Shown in pieces: positions 1-8,225 of a stretch of DNA of 64,000 bases. Source of the stretch: AA29 sp041481445. GTDB taxonomy: Bacteria > Acidobacteriota > Vicinamibacteria > Fen-336. How positions within the stretch are numbered: the stretch's first letter is position 1; every line of letters begins with the position of its first letter. The position numbers were made by a program, and so were the translations under genes. The notes beneath the pieces are model-generated. The model had not been told where the DNA came from. It was given only the letters and a program-made list of their open reading frames with translations, and did no database searches. The DNA is taken from positions 9,506 through 73,505 of the forward strand of contig JBGPBV010000018.1 of assembly GCA_041481445.1 (NCBI GenBank). The letters are read 5' to 3'.

Positions 1-983
1 GCATGGAGCCGTTCCGCGCGTTCGTGGCCGACCTGCTGCCCGAGGACCAGCGCACGCAGGGCTTCGGGATGCAGAGCCTGTTCATCGGGCTGGGCGCCGT
101 GATCGCGTCCGCGCTGCCCTGGCTGATGACCCACGCGCTCGGCGTCGTCAGCACCGCCGCCGCGGGCGCGATCCCCCTCAACGTCAAGCTCTCGTTCTAC
201 ATCGGCGCCGCCGCGTTCCTCGGGGCGGTGACGTGGACGATCGCCACCACGCGCGAGTACCCGCCCGACGACCTCGAGGCCTTCCGCCGCCGGCAGCGGG
301 AGGCGGCCGGGCTCTTCAGCGGCGCGGCCGAGATCAAGGACGCGATCGCGCACATGCCGGCCACGATGAAACGCCTGGCCTGGGTCCAGATATGCACGTG
401 GGCGGGCCTGTTCTGCATGTGGCTCTACTTCCCGGTGGCGGTGGCCCACAACGTCTTCGGGGCCCCCGACGAGAGCTCGCCTCTCTATCGCGCCGGCGTC
501 GAGTGGGGCGGGATCTGCTTCGCGATGTACTCGGCCGTGTGCTTCGCGTTCGCGCCGCTGCTCCCGCGCCTCGCCCGCGCCGTCGGCCGCAAGAACGCGC
601 ACTCGCTGTGCCTGCTCGCGGGAGCGGCCGGCCTGCTCTCCGTGGCCGTGATCCACAGCCCGTGGGGACTGCTCGGGTCGATGGCGGGGGTGGGGGTGGC
701 CTGGGCGAGCATCCTCTCCGTCCCCTACGCCATCCTGGCCGGGTCCCTGCCTCCGGGGCGCACCGGCGTCTACATGGGAATCTTCAACTTCTTCATCGTG
801 ATCCCCGAGATCGTGGCCTCCCTCGGGTTCGGATGGGTGATGGCCCACCTGCTCGGCAACAACCGCCTGCTGGCCGTGATCGCGGGCGGCCTCCTCCTCG
901 CGCTGGCGGCGGCGCTGATGCAGCGCGTCGAGGACAGCCCGGCCGCGCAGGCGGCGGGCCCGGACGTGGCGGCGGTGGCCTGA
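1..983 (+). CDS. MFS transporter, SLC45-like sugar transporter (5' end missing)
   Basis: This is the C-terminal ~326 residues of a major facilitator transporter; the frame is already open at base 3, so the true start lies outside the window. The first visible residues (EPFRAFVADLLPEDQRTQGF) resemble the loop motif of the SLC45/GPH-like sugar permeases, and several hydrophobic membrane segments follow, separated by a charged central loop near residues 80-110. Only two bases separate its stop from the GH13 gene downstream, so the two are probably co-transcribed. From that context I infer import of an alpha-glucoside such as maltose, sucrose or a maltodextrin product; the substrate cannot be read from the sequence itself. 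Confidence 0.8.
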   Translation, partial: MEPFRAFVADLLPEDQRTQGFGMQSLFIGLGAVIASALPWLMTHALGVVSTAAAGAIPLNVKLSFYIGAAAFLGAVTWTIATTREYPPDDLEAFRRRQREAAGLFSGAAEIKDAIAHMPATMKRLAWVQICTWAGLFCMWLYFPVAVAHNVFGAPDESSPLYRAGVEWGGICFAMYSAVCFAFAPLLPRLARAVGRKNAHSLCLLAGAAGLLSVAVIHSPWGLLGSMAGVGVAWASILSVPYAILAGSLPPGRTGVYMGIFNFFIVIPEIVASLGFGWVMAHLLGNNRLLAVIAGGLLLALAAALMQRVEDSPAAQAAGPDVAAVA

Positions 984-985
984 GC

Positions 986-2824
986 ATGCTGGCGGCGGCG
1001 CTGGTCGCCCTCCTCGCGGCGCCGCAGGTCACGAAGGTCGATCCGCCGAGCTGGTGGGCGGGTCACTCGCTCTCGACGGTGCGCCTGCTGATGCGTGGCC
1101 GCGAGCTGACGGGAGCACGCCTCGCCTCCGCGGCGGGCCTGACGGTCGTGGGGGAGCCGCGTGTCAGCGCCTCGGGCACGTCGCTGCTCGTGGACGTGGC
1201 CGTCGACCCCGCGGCGGTACCGGGACCTCGCCGTTTCCGCCTCACGACCGGTGGCGGCACCCTCGACGTCCCGTTCGAGCTCGTCGCGCCGCTCGCGCGC
1301 GAAGGCCGCTTCCAGGGGTTCTCGACCGACGACGTCGTGTACCTGATCATGCCGGACCGGTTCGCGGACGGCGACCGCACGAACGACGACCCCGTACGCT
1401 CGCGCGGCCTCTACGACCGCGCGAGGACGCGCTACTATCACGGCGGGGACCTGCAGGGGATCATCGACCGCCTGCCCTACCTGAAGGACCTCGGCGTCAC
1501 CGCCATCTGGACCACGCCCGTCTACGACAACGTGGACCACCTCAACGAGCGCGAGCGGTACGACGGCCAGGCCATCACCGACTACCACGGTTACGGGGCG
1601 GTGGACTTCTACGCGGTGGACGAGCACCTCGGCTCTCTCGCGAAGTACCGCGAGCTGGTTGAGGCCGCGCACGCGCTCGGCCTCAAGGTCATCCAGGACC
1701 AGGTGGCGAACCACACCGGCCCATATCATTCGTGGGTCGGCGATCCGCCGACGCCCACCTGGCTCCACGGGTCGGAGGCGAGCCACTCCGCCAACGTCTG
1801 GCAGACGTGGACGCTCACGGACCCACACGCGACACCCGACACGCAGCGGGAGACGCTGGACGGCTGGTTCATCGACATCCTGCCCGACCTGAACCAGGAC
1901 GACCCGGACGTCTCGCGCTACCTCGTCCAGAACGCGCTGTGGTGGGTCGGCATGACCGGCCTCGACGCGATCCGGCAGGACACCCTGCCCTACGTGCCGC
2001 GCCGGTTCTGGTCGGAGTGGAGCGCCGCCCTCCACCGCGAGTACCCCAAGCTCACTCTCCTGGGCGAGATGTTCGACGGCGATCCCGCCCTCGTGTCGTA
2101 CTTCCAGGGCGGCGCGACGCGGGACGGTATCGACACCGGGATCGACACCCTGTTCGACTTCCCCCTGTATTACCCCGTCCGCCGCGCCTTCGCGGAGGGC
2201 AAGCCGCTGCGCGAGCTGGCGGTGATGCTCGCGCACGACCGGCTCTATCCCGACGCGTCCGTCCTCGTCACCCTGGCCGGCCTCCACGACACCTCGCGCT
2301 TCATGAGCGAGCCGGGGGCGACGGTCGAGGGCCGCAAGCTGGCGGACGCGTTCCTCATGACCGCGCGCGGCACGCCTCTCGTCTACTACGGCGACGAGAT
2401 CGGGATGCGCGGCGGGGGAGACCCCGACAATCGGCGCGACTTCCCGGGCGGGTTCCCGGGGGATTCGCGGGACGCGTTCACGACCGGCGGACGGACGGCG
2501 GAAGAGGCGGCCGTGTTCGACAACCTGCGCCGGCTGGCCTGGCTGCGCTCGGAGCTCCCTCCACTTCGCCGGGGCCGGATGGTCTCGCTCGCGGTGGGCG
2601 AGCAGACGTGGGCGTACGCGAGGGTGCTCGGCGATCAGGCGGTGGTGGTGGTCCTCAACAACGGCACGGCGCCCGTCACGCTCGACGTGCCGGCGGCCGC
2701 GACCGGGTGGCGGGAAGGGGTCGAGGTGACGGATCGGTTGGGTGGAGCGAGGACTCGCGTCGAGGCGGAGCGGGTCCGCGTGTCGCTCCAGGCTCGCGGC
2801 GCCGCGGTACTGGCCGCCCGTTAG
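986..2824 (+). CDS. Secreted GH13 alpha-glucan hydrolase (cyclomaltodextrinase/neopullulanase-like)
   Basis: A 612-residue alpha-amylase-family enzyme. A short hydrophobic leader ending near APQ suggests export. Residues ~15-105 form an Ig-like domain of the cyclomaltodextrinase N-terminal type, followed by the TIM barrel. The conserved regions are visible: DQVANHTG (region I), AIRQD with nucleophile D332, LLGEMFD with acid/base E361, and GLHDTSRF with the third acidic residue D435. A C-terminal beta domain ends the protein. The ATG at 986 is chosen because it lies two bases after the MFS stop; the frame stays open upstream, but that part overlaps the MFS gene and has no domain content. Likely role is cleavage of maltodextrins, cyclodextrins or pullulan outside the cytoplasm before uptake by the neighbouring transporter. 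Confidence 0.9.
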   Translation: MLAAALVALLAAPQVTKVDPPSWWAGHSLSTVRLLMRGRELTGARLASAAGLTVVGEPRVSASGTSLLVDVAVDPAAVPGPRRFRLTTGGGTLDVPFELVAPLAREGRFQGFSTDDVVYLIMPDRFADGDRTNDDPVRSRGLYDRARTRYYHGGDLQGIIDRLPYLKDLGVTAIWTTPVYDNVDHLNERERYDGQAITDYHGYGAVDFYAVDEHLGSLAKYRELVEAAHALGLKVIQDQVANHTGPYHSWVGDPPTPTWLHGSEASHSANVWQTWTLTDPHATPDTQRETLDGWFIDILPDLNQDDPDVSRYLVQNALWWVGMTGLDAIRQDTLPYVPRRFWSEWSAALHREYPKLTLLGEMFDGDPALVSYFQGGATRDGIDTGIDTLFDFPLYYPVRRAFAEGKPLRELAVMLAHDRLYPDASVLVTLAGLHDTSRFMSEPGATVEGRKLADAFLMTARGTPLVYYGDEIGMRGGGDPDNRRDFPGGFPGDSRDAFTTGGRTAEEAAVFDNLRRLAWLRSELPPLRRGRMVSLAVGEQTWAYARVLGDQAVVVVLNNGTAPVTLDVPAAATGWREGVEVTDRLGGARTRVEAERVRVSLQARGAAVLAAR

Positions 2825-2954
2825 GGGCGGGTGGAGGCGTCGAGCCAGCCGCTCCGAACGAACATCGTCGCGATAAAGACGCGCCGCTGCTGCTCTGCGG
2901 CCGTCCGCTTCAGTCCGGTGTCGCCGCACGGAGCGGCCGTTGAGCGGCACCGAG

Positions 2955-4070
2955 TCAGGGCGGCGTCGTCCGTGGGCGTGTTGGCAATGACGGCCCGGTC
3001 GTTCTGGAACGAGACGCGTCATCCCTGACACGCGACATCGCATCGCGGGCACTCCGCCCGAAGAACTGCTCGGCAAGGTAGCTGTTGTGGGCCCGGCAGC
3101 GCAGCTGCAGGTTATCCACGGTCGCCCGGCCTCCCGCCGCGAAAGGTATCGGATGATGATCGCATTCCACGAACGCCCGCTCTCCACAGAGCCGGCCATT
3201 CGCGCCGACGAACACGCAGCGGCCGCGGTCCCGGATATACACCGCCCGCTTCACGTGGGCGGGAATGTATCGGGAGTCCGTCACTGCCGCTCCGCCCGCA
3301 CGCGGATTGCGAGTCACCGCGAACCTCCGCTTCAGGAGCTCCTCGACCAGCACCTCGAGGGCGCGCGCGAAGATCTGGGCGGGGTCTCCACTCGGGATCG
3401 CATGGCGGAGCAGGTCCTGGGCGAACTCGAGCATCTCGCGGGTCTCGGTGCTCGTGGTGAACGTGAGCTGATACCGGTCGGGTGCCAGCGGGCGGACCAG
3501 CGGTGGCGGCGGACCGGGAATCGGGACCCGGGCCGCAACATCCAACGGTGGCCCGGCCACTGCCGCCGGCGAGCCGCTCGCGACGTCGACCGGCTCTGGC
3601 CGGGATGTTGAGACCGACACTGGCACGGCCGGAGGACTGGGCAGCTTCCGGACGGAGAAGGGGACGTCTGGCTTTGGGAACCGCGACGCCAGCAGTTCCT
3701 GAACCTGTCGCTTGCGCTTGCCGCGGGCAGCCGCGAAGAGTTCCTCCTGGTTGGCGCGGGTGAGGTGGGGAGCCAGGAGCCGCACCGTCGTCAGGTTGAG
3801 CTCGCCGGACGCGAGCCACCCGAGCACTTGCGGGTATCGCCGCGCCACCTTGGCCGCCTTCATCCGGTCGTAGGCTTCGTGTTCGGAGAGCCGCAGGACC
3901 TCCATGCAGTACGTGAAGAGGGAGGAGAAGCCCGCCCGCTCGTGCAGCCGCCGGCCGTAGAGCTCGGCCAGGTGGGCGACCAGCGAGGCCGTGGAGCTCC
4001 TTTCGCGCGTGGCCAGGCGGATGACCTCGGCCTCCAGCTCACGATCGGAGAGACGACCTGGAATGTCCAT
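2955..4070 (-). CDS. HNH endonuclease-domain protein, copy 1 (multi-copy family)
   Basis: About 371 residues: an alpha-helical N-terminal region (LSDRELEAEVIRLATRERSS onward) resembling the DUF222-type domain often fused to HNH nucleases, a proline-rich variable linker near residues 155-205, and a C-terminal HNH domain with CVFVG...CGERAFVECDHHPIPFAAGG and a closing RCRAHN. DNA cleavage is the family expectation; the biological target is unknown. The start at 4070 is preferred because GAGG lies seven bases upstream; ATG at 4076 is the alternative. A close paralogue lies at 47243-48388 on the opposite strand. The gene converges on the GH13 gene and belongs to neither flanking sugar operon, so it looks like an inserted, dispersed gene. 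No transposase accompanies it. Confidence 0.85.
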   Translation of the reverse strand: MDIPGRLSDRELEAEVIRLATRERSSTASLVAHLAELYGRRLHERAGFSSLFTYCMEVLRLSEHEAYDRMKAAKVARRYPQVLGWLASGELNLTTVRLLAPHLTRANQEELFAAARGKRKRQVQELLASRFPKPDVPFSVRKLPSPPAVPVSVSTSRPEPVDVASGSPAAVAGPPLDVAARVPIPGPPPPLVRPLAPDRYQLTFTTSTETREMLEFAQDLLRHAIPSGDPAQIFARALEVLVEELLKRRFAVTRNPRAGGAAVTDSRYIPAHVKRAVYIRDRGRCVFVGANGRLCGERAFVECDHHPIPFAAGGRATVDNLQLRCRAHNSYLAEQFFGRSARDAMSRVRDDASRSRTTGPSLPTRPRTTPP

Positions 4071-4341
4071 GCTCATGCCTCGAAATGAAATGTCGTGTGC
4101 CGATCTCGTGAGTGTCCGACTCGCTCGCCAGCGTCGGTCGAGATCCTCATCACTTGGAAGTGTGACTCGGTGTCGTGACAGGGCAGGTCCGATCACACTC
4201 GCAACAATAGAATTGTCAAAATTGAGAAGTGCGATCCGGCATGACCGCCAGGCCGCGCGGCGGCGGTGCGTCCTTCCAGAACGAGATGTCCTGGATCTGG
4301 ACGATCTCGGAGGCGCCCGCGCTGACGGCCGAGGACGACGT
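4071..4341. other. Intergenic region upstream of HNH copy 1 with promoter-like block
   Basis: This gap between the HNH gene and the xylH stop is less GC-rich than its surroundings in its first half. Read on the minus strand it carries TTGACA (4219-4224) and, 16 bases on, TGTGAT. The block GACAATTCTATTGTTGCGA around it resembles GACAATTTCATTGCGA upstream of the second HNH copy (47100-47115), which suggests a promoter carried along with the gene. A sequence TCCTTCCAGAACGA at 4271-4284 is a one-mismatch copy of a 14-base palindrome-like motif found at 2999 and 47057. I see no RNA gene here. Confidence 0.35.
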
Positions 4342-5460
4342 CTAGCCCCGCGTCCGACGGCCCGCCATGTCCACCGCCACCGCCGCCACCAGGATCGCGC
4401 CCTTGATGATCGGCTGCCAGAAGGCCTCGGTGTTCATGAGGCTCATGCCGTTGTCGAGCGAGGCCATCACGAGCGCTCCCAGCAGCGCGCCCCAGACCGT
4501 GCCCTGGCCGCCCAGCAGGGACGTGCCGCCGATGACGGCGGCCGCGATCGCGTCCAGCTCCATCATCCGGCCCGCGTCCGAGGTGGCCGCCCCCACGCGC
4601 GCGGTGAGCACCACGCCCGCCACCGCCGCCAGCGCGCCCATCAAGGTGAACACGCCCACGATGTGCCGCTCGATCGAGATGCCCGAGTAGAACGCGGCCT
4701 CGCGGTTGCCGCCGATCGCGTACAGGTGCCGGCCGAAGCGCGTGTGGTGGGAGACGCCCGAGAAGAACGCGGCCAGGCCGAGGAGGAGGAGAACGGGCAC
4801 GGGGATGCCCTCGTAGGCGCTCAGGACCGCGGTGAAGGCCAGGGCGAGCACGGCGAAGCCGACGCGGCTCCAGGGCCGCGCCCCTCCGCGCAGGCCGGCG
4901 GCGACGAGGCCGGTCGCCATCACCCCCGCCACCAGCCATCCGAGCCAGATCGGCACGTAGGCCTGTCCGACGTAGAGGAACGGCCGCGCGGGCGAGATGG
5001 TCACGCCGCCGGTGATCCCGAGCAGGGCGCCCTGGAAGAGCAGCATGCCGCCCAGGGTCACGATGAAGGGCGGGATCTTGAGCCAGGCCACGAGCGACCC
5101 CTGCGCGGCCCCGAGGATGGATCCGCCGATGAGCACGGCCAGGAAGGCGAGGCCGAGCGGCCACTGGCGGTTCATGTAGGCGATGGCGGCCAGCCCCCCC
5201 ATGAATCCGGCCAGGGCTCCCACGGAGAGGTCGATCTGGCCGGCCACGATCACGAGCACCATGCCCACGGCGAGGATCGCCGTGACCGAGGTCTGCCGGG
5301 CCAGGAGCGAGAGGTTGCGCGGCCGCAGGAAGGTGCCCTCGGTGGTGGCTGAGAAGACGATCCAGATCACGACGAGCGCGCCCACCATGATGAGCGAGCG
5401 CCAGGGCACGGCGACCTTCCAGCTTCGCTCCGGGGCCGCGCTCGGACTTGGAGTGCTCAT
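4342..5460 (-). CDS. xylH: D-xylose-type ABC transporter, membrane permease
   Basis: A 372-residue polytopic permease of the branched-chain/ribose-xylose family (BPD_transp_2). It begins with a short basic N-terminus, then ~10 hydrophobic segments, with the family-typical GQIDLSVGA near the second/third helices and a late conserved stretch AVIGGTSLLGGQGTVWGALL before the last helices. The insertion near residues 190-250 matches the longer XylH type rather than RbsC. ATG at 5460 overlaps the TGA of xylG by four bases, indicating translational coupling; it is the last gene of the xylF-xylG-xylH operon. It should form the channel for a pentose, most likely D-xylose, given the neighbouring binding protein and catabolic genes; ribose, arabinose or galactose cannot be excluded. 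Confidence 0.88.
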   Translation of the reverse strand: MSTPSPSAAPERSWKVAVPWRSLIMVGALVVIWIVFSATTEGTFLRPRNLSLLARQTSVTAILAVGMVLVIVAGQIDLSVGALAGFMGGLAAIAYMNRQWPLGLAFLAVLIGGSILGAAQGSLVAWLKIPPFIVTLGGMLLFQGALLGITGGVTISPARPFLYVGQAYVPIWLGWLVAGVMATGLVAAGLRGGARPWSRVGFAVLALAFTAVLSAYEGIPVPVLLLLGLAAFFSGVSHHTRFGRHLYAIGGNREAAFYSGISIERHIVGVFTLMGALAAVAGVVLTARVGAATSDAGRMMELDAIAAAVIGGTSLLGGQGTVWGALLGALVMASLDNGMSLMNTEAFWQPIIKGAILVAAVAVDMAGRRTRG

Positions 5461-6974
5461 ACCTTCACCGTCGCTGCCGTCATGACCGCCTCCGGCGTCG
5501 CTTCCGACGCGCTCAGCTCCGCGGTGGCCACGCCCAGGCTCAGCACGAGCACGCGGTGGCTCATGCCCAGCAGCTCCGGCAGGTCCGACGAGACGAGCAC
5601 CACTCCCAGCCCCGTCTCCGCCAGCTCCGCGATCAGGCGGTGGATCTCCGCCTTGGCCCCCACGTCGACGCCGCGCGTGGGCTCGTCCAGGAACAGGACC
5701 CGCGGCCGGGTCAGCAGCCACTTGCCGAGGACCACCTTCTGCTGGTTCCCCCCCGAGAGCTGGCGCACGGGCGCCTCCATGCCGGGAGCGCGGATGCGCA
5801 GGGCGTCCGCCTCCTCGCGGGCCTCCGTCCCGCGCGTGCGGTCGTCCACCAGCATCCTCTTCACGAACCGGCCGAGGCTGGCCAGGGTCAGGTTCTCGGA
5901 GACCGACGCGTCGAGCACGAGCCCGTAGCGCTTGCGGTCCTCGCTCACCAGGGCGAGCCCGGCGGCGATCGCCTCCGGCGGGGTGGCGAAGGGCGGCCGG
6001 GCGGGCCCGCCCCCCAGGGCGAGCGTGCCGCTCACCCGGCTGCGCGCGGCCCCGAACAGCGAGCTGACGAGCGCGGTGCGACCGGCGCCCATCAGCCCCC
6101 CGATGCCCACGATCTCGCGCTCACGCACCTCGAAGGAGACGTTGCGCAGGACCCGCCGGCCGGGGACGAGGGGGTCCTCCACCGACCAGTCCTTGACCTG
6201 GAGCAGCGACACGCCCGGCTTGTGCGGGGGGCGCGGGTAGAGGGTGCCCACCTCGCGCCCGACCATCATCGCGATGACCTTCTCCGGCGTCATCTCCGCG
6301 ACTTGCGCGCCGCCCACGGAGCGGCCGTCGCGCAGGACGGTGATGCGGTCGCCGATCTGGAAGACCTCCTCCAGGCGGTGGCTGATGTAGATGCAGGACA
6401 CGCCGCCCGCCCGCAGCTCGCGGAGGAGCCGCATCAGCCGGGCGGTGTCCGCCTCGGTGAGGGCGGCCGTCGGCTCGTCCAGGACGAGGATGCGCGCCTT
6501 CTTCGAGAGGGCCTTGGCGATCTCCACGAGCTGCTGCTGCCCGATGCCCAGCTCCTTGATCGCGCGCCCGGGGTCCACGTCCAAGCCGACGAGCTGGAGC
6601 GCGGACCGGGCCCGCTCGCGCACCACGTCCCAGCGGATGAGGCCCATTGCCACGGGCTCGCGGCCCAGGGCGAGGTTCTCCTCCAGCGAGAGCTCGGGCA
6701 CCAGGGCCAGCTCCTGGGCGATGAGGGCGATGCCGTGGTCCTCGGCGTCCTTGAGGCGCTGGAAGCGCATGGGGGCGCCGTCGAGAAGGATCTCCCCTTC
6801 GTAGGTGCCGGCGGGGATGACGCCGCAGAGGGTCTTGATGAGCGTGCTCTTGCCCGCCCCGTTCTCCCCGCAGAGCACGTGGATCTCGCCCTTCTCGAGG
6901 GTGAAGGAGACGCCGTCGAGGGCGCGGACCCCCGGGAAGTCCTTGACGATGTGGCGGAGCTCTAGGAGCGGCAT
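5457..6974 (-). CDS. xylG: D-xylose-type ABC transporter, tandem ATPase
   Basis: A 505-residue ATPase with two nucleotide-binding domains, the usual RbsA/XylG/MglA architecture. The first half has Walker A GENGAGKST and Walker B LVLDEPTAALTE; the second half has the degenerate P-loop GLMGAGRT seen in this family, the signature LSGGNQQKVVLGKWL and Walker B VLFLDEPTRGVDVG. It energises sugar import by the XylF/XylH partners at the inner face of the membrane. It starts 19 bases after xylF and its stop overlaps the xylH start, so the three genes form one operon divergent from the ROK regulator. Confidence 0.93.
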   Translation of the reverse strand: MPLLELRHIVKDFPGVRALDGVSFTLEKGEIHVLCGENGAGKSTLIKTLCGVIPAGTYEGEILLDGAPMRFQRLKDAEDHGIALIAQELALVPELSLEENLALGREPVAMGLIRWDVVRERARSALQLVGLDVDPGRAIKELGIGQQQLVEIAKALSKKARILVLDEPTAALTEADTARLMRLLRELRAGGVSCIYISHRLEEVFQIGDRITVLRDGRSVGGAQVAEMTPEKVIAMMVGREVGTLYPRPPHKPGVSLLQVKDWSVEDPLVPGRRVLRNVSFEVREREIVGIGGLMGAGRTALVSSLFGAARSRVSGTLALGGGPARPPFATPPEAIAAGLALVSEDRKRYGLVLDASVSENLTLASLGRFVKRMLVDDRTRGTEAREEADALRIRAPGMEAPVRQLSGGNQQKVVLGKWLLTRPRVLFLDEPTRGVDVGAKAEIHRLIAELAETGLGVVLVSSDLPELLGMSHRVLVLSLGVATAELSASEATPEAVMTAATVKV

Positions 6975-6993
6975 GCGGAGGGAGCCCCGAGCC

Positions 6994-8079
6994 TCACTGC
7001 TTCGGGCACTGCTCCTTGGGGATGTCGCGGCAGATCTCGTCCATGGTGTGGAAGGCGTCGGCCACCACCGTGGCCACGAGGTTGTCCTTGTCCACCGCGA
7101 TCGGCTCGAGCAGGATGCTCGGCACGTCCTTCCGGCCGTTGGGGAGGCCGACCGTCTTGTCCGGCACCGGCTGCTTGCGGGCCAGGAGCAGCGCGACCTC
7201 CGCCGCCTTGGCCGCCAGCTTGGTGATCGGCTTGTAGATCGTCATCGTCTGGCTGCCGGTCAGGATGCGCTGGCAGGCGGCCAGGTCGGCGTCCTGACCC
7301 GTCACCAGCACCTTGCCCGCCAGCTTCTGCTCGGTGAGGGCCTGCACGGCGCCGCCGGCGGTGCCGTCGTTGGAGACCACGACCGCGTCCACCTTGTTGC
7401 CGGCCCGCGTCAGCGCGTTCTCCATGATCTTGAGGGCCTCCACCGGCTGCCAGTCCTTGGCCCACTGGTCGGCCACGATCGTGATGTCCTTCTTGTCCAC
7501 GAGGGGCTTGAGCACCTTCATCTGGCCGTCGCGCAGGAGGAGCGCGTTGTTGTCGGAGGGGGCGCCGCCGATGAGCACGTAGCTGCCCTTGGGCACCCGC
7601 TTGACCGCGTAGTCGGACTGGAGCTCGCCGATGCGCACGGCGTCGAAGGACACGTAGAGGTCCACGTCGCTGTCGCGGATCAGCCGGTCGTAGGCGATGA
7701 CGGGCACGCCCGCCTTGTGGGCGGAGTCCACGATGGTGGCCGCGGTCTGCGCGTTGTGGGCCACCACGATGAGGACGTCCACGCCCTGGGTGAGCAGGTT
7801 CTCCGCCTGCTCGTTCTGCAGGGAGTCGTTTCCGTTGGCCGCCTGCACGAGCACCTTGGCTCCGTGGTCCTGGCAGTACTTCGTCACGAGGTCGCGGTCG
7901 CGCTGCCAGCGCTCCTCCTTGAGGGTGTCCATGGAGAAGCCGACCGTGATGGGCTTGCCTCCGCCGCCGGCGGCGGGAGGGGGGCTGCCGGCGTCGCCGC
8001 CGCTCCGCGGCGCGGGCGGGCCGCTGCACGCGAACATCGTGAGGGAGAGGCAGACGGCGGCGGTGGAGTCGAAGCGCAT
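6994..8079 (-). CDS. xylF: D-xylose-binding periplasmic lipoprotein of the ABC importer
   Basis: A 361-residue sugar-binding protein (Peripla_BP_4). A signal sequence ends at a cysteine in MFACSGPP, a loose lipobox, followed by a Gly/Pro-rich tether and the mature fold starting ITVGFSMDTLKEERWQRD, a close match to XylF-type proteins. Other typical stretches are AANGNDSLQNEQAENLLTQG and VSNDGTAGGAVQAL. It should capture D-xylose (or a similar pentose) outside the inner membrane and deliver it to XylGH. A GGAGG lies nine bases before the ATG. It is the first gene of its operon, with a promoter and a possible ROK operator in the 146-base gap to the regulator. Confidence 0.9.
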   Translation of the reverse strand: MRFDSTAAVCLSLTMFACSGPPAPRSGGDAGSPPPAAGGGGKPITVGFSMDTLKEERWQRDRDLVTKYCQDHGAKVLVQAANGNDSLQNEQAENLLTQGVDVLIVVAHNAQTAATIVDSAHKAGVPVIAYDRLIRDSDVDLYVSFDAVRIGELQSDYAVKRVPKGSYVLIGGAPSDNNALLLRDGQMKVLKPLVDKKDITIVADQWAKDWQPVEALKIMENALTRAGNKVDAVVVSNDGTAGGAVQALTEQKLAGKVLVTGQDADLAACQRILTGSQTMTIYKPITKLAAKAAEVALLLARKQPVPDKTVGLPNGRKDVPSILLEPIAVDKDNLVATVVADAFHTMDEICRDIPKEQCPKQ

Positions 8080-8153
8080 GGCGAGGGGCCTCCGATGGCG
8101 GTCTCTAAAGGGCGCTCAATTGTCGCGCGAGACTACGCTCGCACGTGGGCCGA

Positions 8154-8169
8154 GGTCAATATTCTGACC
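8154..8169. promoter_or_regulatory. Inverted repeat, possible ROK-regulator operator
   Basis: GGTCA-ATATTC-TGACC is a perfect 5-base inverted repeat with a 6-base spacer in the divergent xylF/ROK gap. On the minus strand its left arm reads TTGACC, which could be the -35 box of xylF, so a bound protein would block that promoter. Binding by the adjacent ROK protein is inference from position only. Confidence 0.4.
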
Positions 8170-8203
8170 GGGCGACGAGGACTCGGAGTGAGGCCGGGCC
8201 TGC

Positions 8204-8209
8204 TACAAT
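8204..8209 (+). promoter_or_regulatory. -10 box of the ROK regulator gene
   Basis: TACAAT lies 16 bases before the ATG at 8226, leaving room for a very short leader that still includes the GGAGGGGG ribosome-binding site. No convincing -35 box is seen at 17 bases. Confidence 0.4.
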
Positions 8210-8225
8210 CCCGACCGGAGGGGGC

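Noticed and set aside
2825..2954. Possible short genes and hairpins between the GH13 and HNH genes
   Set aside because: GC-rich half-complementary stretches only; no T-tract, no ribosome-binding site and no recognisable product.
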